Assembly (NCBI GenBank): GCA_034189865.1
Contig: JAXHTV010000003.1
Span: forward strand, 45,318 to 109,317
Source: Pseudomonadota bacterium
GTDB taxonomy: Bacteria > Pseudomonadota > Gammaproteobacteria > UBA5335
Length of the DNA stretch: 64,000 bases
Reading direction: 5' to 3'
The notes under the pieces are model-generated. The model did not search any database. It was not told the origin of the DNA and was given only the letters and a program-made list of their open reading frames with translations. Position numbers and translations under genes: made by a program. Of this stretch, positions 54,273 to 62,170 are shown piece after piece; the first letter of the stretch is position 1; each line of letters begins with the position of its first letter.

Positions 54273-54839
54273 ATGATCGATGCCAACCTGGTGTACTTTG
54301 CCCACGGAAAGGAAAGCGGCCCGTGGGGTACCAAAATCACCCGTTTGGCAGCGGTGGCCCGCCGATCCGGTTATCGTGTTGCCAGCCCCGACTACTCCCA
54401 TACCCACGACCCGAAAACCCGGGTCGCACAACTCCTCGATATCCATCCGAAAACCAACGGCGCTCTAGTGCTGGTGGGCTCCAGTATGGGCGGCTATGTA
54501 AGTGCCGCTGCAAGCCATCGATTGAAACCCGACGGTTTGTTCTTAATGGCGCCGGCCTTGTATTTTCAAGGGTTTGAGCTGCCCGCGCCAGCGAGCGCGC
54601 GCTTGATGGCCGTTGTCCACGGCTGGCAGGACGAAATCGTGCCTGTCGATGCCGGTATCCGCTTTGCGCGCGAACACAGCGCGAGCTTACATGTTTTGAA
54701 AAGCGGCCACACCCTCACCGACCAGCTGCCGATCCTGGAATATCTGTTTGCGGATTTTCTGGCCCAGGTCTCGACGCGGGTGCTTAGCGAACGGTCTCGT
54801 GAAAATGGCGAGCCAAAAAATCCAATATCGCCTGCGTGA
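54273..54839 (+). CDS. YqiA/YcfP-like alpha/beta hydrolase
   Basis: A 188-residue small hydrolase. NLVYFAHGKESGPWGTKI forms the oxyanion region, LVLVGSSMGGYVSA the nucleophile elbow, HGWQDEIVPVDAG the Asp and SGHTLTD the His. I use the ATG at 54273 after GAGG; the frame from 54228 gives an unlikely Pro-rich N-terminus. Its last 18 codons overlap the convergent hydrolase gene. Substrate unknown. Confidence 0.78.
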   Translation: MIDANLVYFAHGKESGPWGTKITRLAAVARRSGYRVASPDYSHTHDPKTRVAQLLDIHPKTNGALVLVGSSMGGYVSAAASHRLKPDGLFLMAPALYFQGFELPAPASARLMAVVHGWQDEIVPVDAGIRFAREHSASLHVLKSGHTLTDQLPILEYLFADFLAQVSTRVLSERSRENGEPKNPISPA

Positions 54840-55668
54840 ACGTATCGTTGTTGTCGCCGGCGACCATATGGCCGGCATTGGCGACATCGACAAACTCTGC
54901 ATGGGGCACCAAGTCCAGGAACTCCTTCACGCCCTGCTCCCCGACCACGTCGCTTTGTTTACCGCGTACCAACAGCGTGGGGACACGAATGGCTTTGGCG
55001 GCGGCGAACAAGCCCATGTAGTCCTTCAGGGCATTGGGGTCCCGCGGCTGCAACAGGCGAGGATCCCAATGCCAGTAATAACGACCGTCCTCCCGTTGGC
55101 GAAGATTCTTCTTCAAGCCCGACAGATCCGAAGGTCGAGAGCGCTGCTGGCGATATTCCGCAATGGCGTCGGCCGCCTCTTCCAAACTCCCGAAGCCATT
55201 CGGATGCGACTGCATGAACGTGACAATGCGCTTGACGCCCGAGCCCTCCATTCGCGGAACGACATCCACGAGCACCAGTGAACGAGCCATTTCGGGATTC
55301 ATGCGGCCGAGCGCATACAACGCCGTCATTCCGCCCATGGACGCACCCACCAGAACCGGTGGTCGACCCAACTCATCAACGATGGCAGCCACATCCGCGG
55401 CCAACACGCCGAGTCCGTAATGCCCATCCGGTGACCACTCGCTGTCACCATGACCGCGCAGATCGAGGTTAACCGCGTACCAGTTGTTTTCGCCCAAACG
55501 CCTGGCGGTATCCCCCCAGGCATGACGCGTTTGTCCCCCGCCGTGGAGCAAGATAACTGGAACGTCGGTGGATCGACCCCATCCGTCAGCCCGCAAATGC
55601 ACCCCGTCGGGGGCGACATAAGTCAAGGTAACGGGTGTCGTTTCTTGCGCTTTTGGCTTATTTCCCAT
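54784..55668 (-). CDS. alpha/beta hydrolase
   Basis: A 294-residue hydrolase: VILLHGGGQTRHAWG, LDLRGHGDSEW, the nucleophile in LVGASMGGMTALYAL, and NAGHMVAGDNND with the His. A substrate such as an ester or dienelactone cannot be chosen. Overlaps the convergent YqiA-like gene by 56 bases (54784-54839). Last of a reverse run after the SDR gene. Confidence 0.87.
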   Translation of the reverse strand: MGNKPKAQETTPVTLTYVAPDGVHLRADGWGRSTDVPVILLHGGGQTRHAWGDTARRLGENNWYAVNLDLRGHGDSEWSPDGHYGLGVLAADVAAIVDELGRPPVLVGASMGGMTALYALGRMNPEMARSLVLVDVVPRMEGSGVKRIVTFMQSHPNGFGSLEEAADAIAEYRQQRSRPSDLSGLKKNLRQREDGRYYWHWDPRLLQPRDPNALKDYMGLFAAAKAIRVPTLLVRGKQSDVVGEQGVKEFLDLVPHAEFVDVANAGHMVAGDNNDTFTQAILDFLARHFHETVR

Positions 55669-55710
55669 AACTGTGTACTACGTCCTTGTAGCGCGGAAGT
55701 AAGATAGCTG

Positions 55711-56463
55711 CTAAGCATCGAAGGTACGCCAGCGATGTTCCGCTTCACCGATATCCCATTCCGATTCTGAAAACTCGCGATCGGTCGTATCCAACAACAA
55801 CCACGCGAGAAAACGCGCCGCATCCTGCGGGCGAACCAACATTTCATTCTCTTTTAATTGCAGGAAACGCTCAAGCTTTGGAAATCGATCAGGCGGCGTT
55901 TGCCGAATCAACGCTTGCATGGGCGTATCGACCACGCCGGGACGCGCGCTACCGATCGCGATCTGTTTGTATTTCAGCTCCTCACGGTAGACCTGATACA
56001 CCATATGGAGCGCCGCCTTGGACGTACAGTAGGGCCCCCATCCGGCATAGGGGTGATGAGCGGCTCCCGACGAGATGTGTAGTATGCGACCACCCACTAG
56101 GTGCGGTAGGAGTATCTGCGTCAGAAAGAGCGGGCCTTCCACGTTGATCGCCATGTGCTGGCGCCAAGCCTCCAGCGTCATTTTAGCCAACGGTTCGACC
56201 GGTTCGAGCACGGCGGCGTTGTGGACGAGGTAGCCGATCGGTTGCTCACCACAGGCCTCGGCGACCGCTTCCCGACCGCGTGCTTCCGCCACGTCGGCAA
56301 TAACCGTCTTGATGGTCTGCGGGAATTTCTCTTGCGTCGCCGCAAGCGGTTTCTCTCGACGGCCTACGATGAGGATATCCATCCCACAGCCGGCAAGTTG
56401 CCAAGCCAAAGCTTGACCAATACCCGTACCGCCTCCGGTAATGAGCGCAAGTTTCCGTTTCAT
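55711..56463 (-). CDS. short-chain dehydrogenase/reductase
   Basis: A 250-residue SDR. TGGGTGIGQALA binds the cofactor, VHNAAV replaces the usual NNAG, and Ser in LHISSGAA with YCTSK (YxxxK) complete the active site. AGGAGGG precedes the ATG. It follows the ABC permease gene by 33 bases and is 42 bases before the hydrolase gene, so these four genes are probably one transcript. Substrate unknown. Confidence 0.88.
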   Translation of the reverse strand: MKRKLALITGGGTGIGQALAWQLAGCGMDILIVGRREKPLAATQEKFPQTIKTVIADVAEARGREAVAEACGEQPIGYLVHNAAVLEPVEPLAKMTLEAWRQHMAINVEGPLFLTQILLPHLVGGRILHISSGAAHHPYAGWGPYCTSKAALHMVYQVYREELKYKQIAIGSARPGVVDTPMQALIRQTPPDRFPKLERFLQLKENEMLVRPQDAARFLAWLLLDTTDREFSESEWDIGEAEHRWRTFDA

Positions 56464-56496
56464 GGCGACCCTCCTAAATACCGGTTTCAGATCGCG

Positions 56497-57297
56497 TCAG
56501 GTGCGTATTCCCACGCCCCGGTTGAGCAAATATAGCGCCCAGGACGTCAAGGCAATAATGAACCCAATGACGATGCCGTAGGCGGTGGTCAGTTGGATAT
56601 CCGAAACGCCGAGGAACCCGAAGCGAAACGCGTTGACCATGTAGAGGATCGGGTTGATCTGAGAGACCGCCTGCCAAAACGGCGACAACATGCTGATTGA
56701 ATAGAACACGCCACCCAAGTATGTCAGTGGCGTGAGGATAAACGTGGGCACAATCGAGATGTCATCGAACTTGCTGGCGAACACCGCGTTGATCAACCCG
56801 CCCAAGGAGAACAACGTCGCCGTCATCACAACCACCGAAACGGTGATCAGCGGGTGAGCGATATCCAAATCGATGAACAGCATGGATACCACGGTCACCA
56901 CCAGACCCACCATGAGTCCCCGCACAACACCGCCGCCGACGTATCCCAGCAGAATCACCATCGACGGCACCGGTGCAACCAGCATCTCTTCAATGTTGCG
57001 TTGAAACTTGGCGCTGAAGAACGAGGACACCACGTTGGCATAGGAATTGGTGATTACAGACATCATGATGATACCGGGCACGATGTAATCGATGTAATCA
57101 AAGCCATCGATGATCCCCACGCGCGGACCGATCAGGTTGCCAAAGATGACAAAATAAAGGCTCATCGTAATCGCTGGCGGCACCAGAGTTTGTACCCAGA
57201 TCCGCATAAATCGTCGGACTTCTTTGGTTAGAATTGACCGAAAGGCCACCCAATAGCGACGAGCACGTGGAATCCGAGCGGCGTACCCCATACTCAT
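56497..57297 (-). CDS. ABC-2 type permease, YadH-like
   Basis: A 266-residue permease with six membrane segments. RFMRIWVQTLVPPAITMSLYF and IGPRVGIIDGFDYIDYIVPG are typical of YadH. The ATG at 57297 overlaps the stop of the ATPase gene as ATGA; the frame from 57426 lies inside that gene. The pair forms an exporter of unknown substrate. Confidence 0.92.
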   Translation of the reverse strand: MSMGYAARIPRARRYWVAFRSILTKEVRRFMRIWVQTLVPPAITMSLYFVIFGNLIGPRVGIIDGFDYIDYIVPGIIMMSVITNSYANVVSSFFSAKFQRNIEEMLVAPVPSMVILLGYVGGGVVRGLMVGLVVTVVSMLFIDLDIAHPLITVSVVVMTATLFSLGGLINAVFASKFDDISIVPTFILTPLTYLGGVFYSISMLSPFWQAVSQINPILYMVNAFRFGFLGVSDIQLTTAYGIVIGFIIALTSWALYLLNRGVGIRT

Positions 57298-58244
57298 ACG
57301 CTCGCTCCGACGAGGGGTGATCGCTCGGTTCGCCCTTCCGACGAAACCAGATCCATAAACAATTGTTCGAGACGATTCGCCTTGTTGCGCATGGAAACGA
57401 CTTCCAGTCCGTGACGGCTGAGCCACGCAAACAAGCCATTCAAACCTTGCTCGCGGTGAATCACCACTTCCAGTGTGGTCTCATCAAGTAGCTCCACAGT
57501 CACAGGTGGCTGGGCGGGCAGTCCGGTGACGGGCTGGTTGAGATAAAGCACAAAGGTTTCCGAATCCAACCGGGAGAGCAACGCCTTCATGGACGTGTTT
57601 TCGACAATCTCTCCGTGATCGATGATGGCAATGTTCCGGCAAAGGCTCTCCGCCTCCTCCAAATAGTGGGTGGTGAGAATGATGGTCATGCCCTCGGCGT
57701 TCAACTCTCGCATGAATGCCCACATAGATCTTCGAATTTCGATATCAACACCCGCCGTCGGTTCATCGAGGATCACGACGTTCGGCTCGTGGACCAGGGC
57801 GCGTGCAATCATCAATCGACGTTTCATGCCGCCAGATAAAAACCGCACCGAATTGTCCCGTTTATCCCACAAATTCAGCTCTTTAAGGTAACGCTCGGCA
57901 CTGACCAAAGCGCGCCCTCGATCGACCCCGTAGTAGCCCGCCTGATTGATCAGCGTGTCGAGCACGGTCTCGAAACCATTGCAATTGAACTCCTGGGGCA
58001 CCACACCCAAGTGCGCCTTGGCCGCTTCCAGGGATGTATCGATGCTATGGCCACAGATTTCCACTTTCCCAGACGACTTATTCACCAGCGAGCTGATAAT
58101 CCCGATCAGTGTCGATTTTCCGGCCCCGTTAGGACCGAGCAAGGCAAAAAAATCGCCTTCCGCGACCTCGAGCGTGACATCTCGCAACGCGCGAAGACCA
58201 TTGGCATACGTTTTGTTGATATTCTGGACAGATAAAGCGCTCAT
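57294..58244 (-). CDS. ABC transporter ATP-binding protein, YadG-like
   Basis: A 316-residue ATPase. Walker A is LGPNGAGKSTL, the signature is RFLSGGMKRRLMIARAL, Walker B is VVILDEPTAGVD and the switch His is in LTTHYLEEAE. A C-terminal regulatory extension of about 90 residues follows the core. It is coupled to the YadH-like permease by a four-base overlap. Confidence 0.94.
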   Translation of the reverse strand: MSALSVQNINKTYANGLRALRDVTLEVAEGDFFALLGPNGAGKSTLIGIISSLVNKSSGKVEICGHSIDTSLEAAKAHLGVVPQEFNCNGFETVLDTLINQAGYYGVDRGRALVSAERYLKELNLWDKRDNSVRFLSGGMKRRLMIARALVHEPNVVILDEPTAGVDIEIRRSMWAFMRELNAEGMTIILTTHYLEEAESLCRNIAIIDHGEIVENTSMKALLSRLDSETFVLYLNQPVTGLPAQPPVTVELLDETTLEVVIHREQGLNGLFAWLSRHGLEVVSMRNKANRLEQLFMDLVSSEGRTERSPLVGASV

Positions 58245-58313
58245 AGTCTCATCTAGAATGATTGCGAAGATTGGCAGCGTATCAGGCTTGGTGAATTAAT
58301 CGACGGATGATAG

Positions 58314-59114
58314 CTAGTGGATTCGCTCCCGCATCAGCTGTCCGGAGCCGCCCCGCCGCACCATCGTGAACTCGGCCAGCACCGACAAGGCGATTTCTTC
58401 CGCCGTGTGACCACCCAGATCGACACCGGCGGGTGCCCTGATGCGCGCCAGATCGGCCGACGAAAAACCCGCCTCTCGAAGATAATCGAGAATCAGGCGG
58501 GCGCGTTTCACGCTGGCAATCAAAGCGACGTATTCAACCGGCGTCTTTAACACCTGACGCAGCGCCAGGTGGTCGCCTTTGTGCTGGCTCGCCACAATCA
58601 CGGCGTCCCCTTTCAGCGGAACGAGCCGCTCGAAACCGGGATCGTCGTTAATCATCTGACATCGGCTGGGTAAGCGCTCCGAGGTCACGTTCAGATCGTG
58701 CACGATGGCACCGAGCCCCAGCATGACCGCCAAGCTGGCGACCGACTCCGCCATCCGGCCGTGGCCCAAAATCCAGACCGTCGGTATCGGTAACTGCGGT
58801 TCAATAAAAACGTCCATTTGACCTCCGCATGGCATGCCGATCCCAAGGACTTCATCCGTCATGTCAATGTGTAATACATGCGTCTGTCCGTTTTTGAGGC
58901 AGTCGCGGGCAGCCTCTCGAACAGCGGCTTCCGCACAACCACCGCCGACCCAGCCGGTGAGAACCCTCCCATGGGCATCGATGATGGCTTTGGAACCTGC
59001 TTTGGCGGCGCTTGAACCCACCGTTCGGATAACCGTTGCCACGGCATACGGTACGCGACGCTGCCGCAGTCTCAGTTGCGACTCGATCACATCGTCAAAT
59101 TCCGGTGCAGTCAT
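58314..59114 (-). CDS. XdhC/CoxF family protein
   Basis: A 266-residue protein with an N-terminal XdhC/CoxI domain (VPYAVATVIRTVGSSAAKAGSKAII, GWVGGGCAEAAVREAARDCL) and a C-terminal Rossmann-like domain (VWILGHGRMAESVASLAVMLG, ending RAPAGVDLGGHTAEEIALSVLAEF). XdhC binds molybdenum cofactor and helps insert sulfurated cofactor into molybdenum hydroxylases. I start at the ATG at 59114; the frame from 59237 is longer. No hydroxylase gene is in the window. MocA is next upstream. Confidence 0.85.
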   Translation of the reverse strand: MTAPEFDDVIESQLRLRQRRVPYAVATVIRTVGSSAAKAGSKAIIDAHGRVLTGWVGGGCAEAAVREAARDCLKNGQTHVLHIDMTDEVLGIGMPCGGQMDVFIEPQLPIPTVWILGHGRMAESVASLAVMLGLGAIVHDLNVTSERLPSRCQMINDDPGFERLVPLKGDAVIVASQHKGDHLALRQVLKTPVEYVALIASVKRARLILDYLREAGFSSADLARIRAPAGVDLGGHTAEEIALSVLAEFTMVRRGGSGQLMRERIH

Positions 59115-59354
59115 CAAAAACGCGCATCTTCCGGCACAGTTAAAACAAACGCATCCAACATACCGCGGCCTAGCACTTGGCATGACCGGTACAACGAAAC
59201 CGATCGGGCCAGCGACGAAGGGAACAGATTGTCTCACATCGAACCTGAGCGGTGTTTATGGCAGAGCGGTTCAGGATTATGAGATCTGTCACCCTCAGGC
59301 GACTCGGTGCCGAATCATTCGAGGCGCTTGCCCCCGTCAGAGGCGGCAGCCCGT

Positions 59355-59984
59355 CTAAGCCGCGCCGATTCGCTCCGCATCCGCGGGCGTATCAATATCG
59401 ACGATCACCGAAGGATTGACTGAGTTCACCCGAACAATCGCGTGATGATTTGCCGCCAGGTAGCGTTTCGGATTCAGCAACGGCCCGGCTTGCCGCATGG
59501 CCAAAAAATGGCGACGCGAAAAGAACCGGGGGTGCCCTTCCCTATCATGATAGAAAGGAATCAAAATGCCCTGCTCGCTCCCTGAGCGGAATGCGGAAAA
59601 CAATTCGCACACCTCGTCACAGGTAATGAGCGGTTGATCCGCCAAGCCGATTACGACCCCGCCCCAATGATCCCCGATCGCGGCCAAACCTGCCTGCAAC
59701 GAGCTGAGATGACCTTGCCGGTAATCAGGATTGAACACTTCATAAGCGCCCGACTGAGATATCAACGGCGCCAGCCGATCACGCTCAAAACCCGTTACGA
59801 CCCAAACACCACCGAACCCGACGTGGGTATAGGCATTCAACGCGTGGGTGATGAGCGGTTGACCACGCCACTGCATCAGCAGCTTGTTCGTTGCACCCAT
59901 TCGCTCGGAGCGACCAGCCGCCAACAAAACGGCCGCCACGTCGTGACGATCAAGCGATGGAACTTTCGCGGGCGAACCGTTCAT
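59355..59984 (-). CDS. MocA-type molybdenum cofactor nucleotidyltransferase
   Basis: A 209-residue NTP transferase. LLAAGRSERMGATNKLLMQWRG is the nucleotide motif and GVVIGLADQPLITCDEV holds the metal Asp. MocA adds CMP to the molybdopterin cofactor of hydroxylases. The ATG at 59984 overlaps the mlaA stop as ATGA; the frame starting at 60233 lies inside mlaA. Its neighbour XdhC supports the molybdenum role, but MobA-like or sugar-phosphate substrates cannot be fully excluded. Confidence 0.83.
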   Translation of the reverse strand: MNGSPAKVPSLDRHDVAAVLLAAGRSERMGATNKLLMQWRGQPLITHALNAYTHVGFGGVWVVTGFERDRLAPLISQSGAYEVFNPDYRQGHLSSLQAGLAAIGDHWGGVVIGLADQPLITCDEVCELFSAFRSGSEQGILIPFYHDREGHPRFFSRRHFLAMRQAGPLLNPKRYLAANHHAIVRVNSVNPSVIVDIDTPADAERIGAA

Positions 59985-60778
59985 TGCTCCCAGGGCGGGG
60001 TGATCCCCGTATCCGGATCCAGCAACTCGTCGTCCTCTATGGTTCCATCGCTGACCAGAACCCGACGCCGCTGGAGATAGGCATCCCGCGTAAAGGCGTA
60101 GGGATCGTAGACCACTTCCAAGATTCGATCGGCCGGCAACAGTGACGCCCGAACGCTCACCGCATCGACCGCCAGCAGAACGACGGTCGTTTCTGTGGTC
60201 GACGGCAGTAGCGAGATCGGGTCCACCTGCCAATCCACCAATATGCCGAATCCGTCTCTGACGGTACTGCTACCCAGCAAAGGCAGCACCAAATACCATC
60301 CTGGACCCATGCCCCAGTACCCCAACGTTTGGCCGAAATCTTCCCGGTTTCGCCCCAGGCCCATCAGGGTGGCGACGTCAATGACGCCTAAGATACCCAC
60401 GGTAGTATTGATGGCAAATCGTCCCACATCCGATGCCGCCGATACGGGTTTTCCCTGCGCGAGATTGTTGACTGCTACAACCGGCTCACCGAGGTTGTCG
60501 AAAAAGTTAGAGATGCCGATTTTGACAGGCTCAGGCGCGATCTGATCGTATGCCTTAGCGACTGGCCGCAACACCCATTGATCCGCTTCTTCGTTAAAAC
60601 GATAGGTTGCTCTATTAAGCGGCTCGAGAGGATCGGGATTGGGCACATCCGTCGGCGAACTTGCGCAGGCCCCCAGAAAGAAAATGCAAAGCCACAGTGC
60701 GCCAATCCTGAACCCACAACCCACCGTTGCCAGGGGACTTGATGCACCATTCCATGACGCCACGTCTATTTTTTTCAT
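59981..60778 (-). CDS. mlaA: MlaA (VacJ) outer-membrane lipoprotein
   Basis: A 265-residue lipoprotein. The lipobox LGAC precedes Ala-Ser. PDPLEPLNRATYRFNEEADQWVLRPVAKAYD is the MlaA signature, followed by VKIGISNFFDNLGEPVVAVNNLAQGK and the RNREDFGQTLGYWGMGPGWYLVLPLLG stretch. MlaA removes misplaced phospholipids from the outer leaflet with the MlaFEDB system, which is not in the window. It overlaps the MocA-like gene by four bases. Confidence 0.93.
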   Translation of the reverse strand: MKKIDVASWNGASSPLATVGCGFRIGALWLCIFFLGACASSPTDVPNPDPLEPLNRATYRFNEEADQWVLRPVAKAYDQIAPEPVKIGISNFFDNLGEPVVAVNNLAQGKPVSAASDVGRFAINTTVGILGVIDVATLMGLGRNREDFGQTLGYWGMGPGWYLVLPLLGSSTVRDGFGILVDWQVDPISLLPSTTETTVVLLAVDAVSVRASLLPADRILEVVYDPYAFTRDAYLQRRRVLVSDGTIEDDELLDPDTGITPPWEQ

Positions 60779-60911
60779 TTGCTTATTGAGTGTTTTGAAA
60801 ACTGGTTAAAGGAGTATTCGGGCACAGTGCCATAGCTGAGATGGCAATTCTATGCGAGCCGGAACACAATGAGCACTTTGAGAACCACATCAGGGATGTT
60901 GGGACAAGCCG

Positions 60912-61400
60912 ATGGAGAGTTTACAGTCCCTGTTAGAGAGCTATCTGGCAGACCGGCCACATCAACACGCGCTAGCCGTCGGTGCACTTGCATGCCAACT
61001 CGTCGGCCAGAGCCCCCAACTACAAGACAGTACAACCTGGCAGAAAATCGCGCGGTTCTCTGATCTCACAGAACTTGAGCCCGACCTTCGGTACGACGCT
61101 GCGATCGTTTCAGACATATTTGAGCAACTCCCGCATGAGAGCGTTCGCGCCCTCATCGCACGATTGCGCGATGTGCAAACCGCAGCCCTCATGCTCGTCG
61201 TCAACGCCGAGCATGCTGAGCGATACTGGAGCGAGCAGGAATTTTTGAGTCTTGGGCTGGCAAACCGCGGCCTATATCGCTTCCAGGACAAGACATATCG
61301 CGTATATACCTTCGATATCAACAGCTACAAACAAACGCCCGACTGGCTGAATCCCAACAACTGGGCTCATCCCGAACGGTGGGAAAAACATCGGTGGTAG
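60912..61400 (+). CDS. DUF6231-like protein
   Basis: A 162-residue cytoplasmic protein with YDAAIVSDIFEQLPHES, a central helix and a C-terminal YKQTPDWLNPNNWAHPERWEKHRW pattern, which resembles DUF6231 proteins of gammaproteobacteria. The first half looks like a partial methyltransferase-type Rossmann fold. Function unknown. Divergent from mlaA. Confidence 0.65.
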   Translation: MESLQSLLESYLADRPHQHALAVGALACQLVGQSPQLQDSTTWQKIARFSDLTELEPDLRYDAAIVSDIFEQLPHESVRALIARLRDVQTAALMLVVNAEHAERYWSEQEFLSLGLANRGLYRFQDKTYRVYTFDINSYKQTPDWLNPNNWAHPERWEKHRW

Positions 61401-61492
61401 CGTTCGATGAGTAGTGGCTCTCGATGTTCAAAGAACCCGGCTCCTTCGCCCGTCATCACGGCCGATCGAGAGGCTTGAAGTTTTGATCCGCC

Positions 61493-61522
61493 TTGTCTAG
61501 GCTATCCTCCATCCAGGATAAT
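61493..61522 (+). promoter_or_regulatory. candidate promoter of the SCP2 gene
   Basis: TTGTCT and GATAAT separated by 18 bases, close to the sigma-70 consensus. It lies about 60 bases upstream of the SCP2 start. Confidence 0.4.
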
Positions 61523-61584
61523 ACTGGATCTCAAAACGAACCCAAATATTAGGGAAAATTCAGCAATACTAAGGAGAGACTGGA

Positions 61585-61974
61585 ATGGCTGATCGTCCAG
61601 CACCGCCAAAGGATATCTCGCCGCAGGACTTCTTCGAGAAGTTCATTCCTGAGCAGATTGCCGCTATTCCTGAAGAACAGAAGCAGGAAGCTCGTGACCG
61701 CGCCGGTGATTTTTCAACCGTGATCGGTTTCAACATCACCGACACCGATTGCCAATATTCTTTCCACATCAATCAGGGTGACATCGAAGTCAAACCCGGC
61801 ATCGACGAAGCCGAAATGACTTTGGTCACCGATGAGGAAACCTGGCGCGAAATGATGATCGAACGCACGGGCAACCCGCAGCAGTTGTTCATGTCCGGTC
61901 GCATTCAGATCGAAGGCGATATGTCTATCGCCATGCAGCTGCAGAACATCATGCCCGAAGGGATGTTGATGTAA
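61585..61974 (+). CDS. SCP2 sterol-binding domain protein
   Basis: A 129-residue single SCP2 domain: ATG preceded by AAGGAGAG, a helix FFEKFIPEQIAAIPEEQ, GFNITDTDCQYSFHINQGD, ITDEAEMTLVTDEETW-like strands and LFMSGRIQIEGDMSIAMQLQNIM. Such proteins bind hydrophobic ligands such as sterols or fatty acyl chains. Small and acidic. A strong terminator follows. Ligand unknown. Confidence 0.85.
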   Translation: MADRPAPPKDISPQDFFEKFIPEQIAAIPEEQKQEARDRAGDFSTVIGFNITDTDCQYSFHINQGDIEVKPGIDEAEMTLVTDEETWREMMIERTGNPQQLFMSGRIQIEGDMSIAMQLQNIMPEGMLM

Positions 61975-62000
61975 TTCAGCTCACGGTCTCGCGACCGACG

Positions 62001-62035
62001 AAAGGCCTTGTGGGTTCAACCCACAAGGCCTTTTT
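62001..62035 (+). terminator. intrinsic terminator after the SCP2 gene
   Basis: A perfect 16-base inverted repeat (AAAGGCCTTGTGGGTT) around a single base, so the real hairpin has a small loop of about five bases; its U tract TTTTTC begins at 62031. Confidence 0.92.
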
Positions 62036-62170
62036 CATGGGCGATTTCGCCTGCAAACCCCATCCGATTTGCCAAACCGATGCCAAGATAACGTGACCTA
62101 TCAGTCCGACTCGGCGATAATTACCAGTTGATTCCGATAAACCCCACAACCACCAGTTAGCACACGCTCC

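Noticed and set aside
62039..62170. Possible SAM or cobalamin riboswitch upstream of metH
   Set aside because: No conserved core or helices of these classes were found in the 130 bases between the terminator and the ATG.
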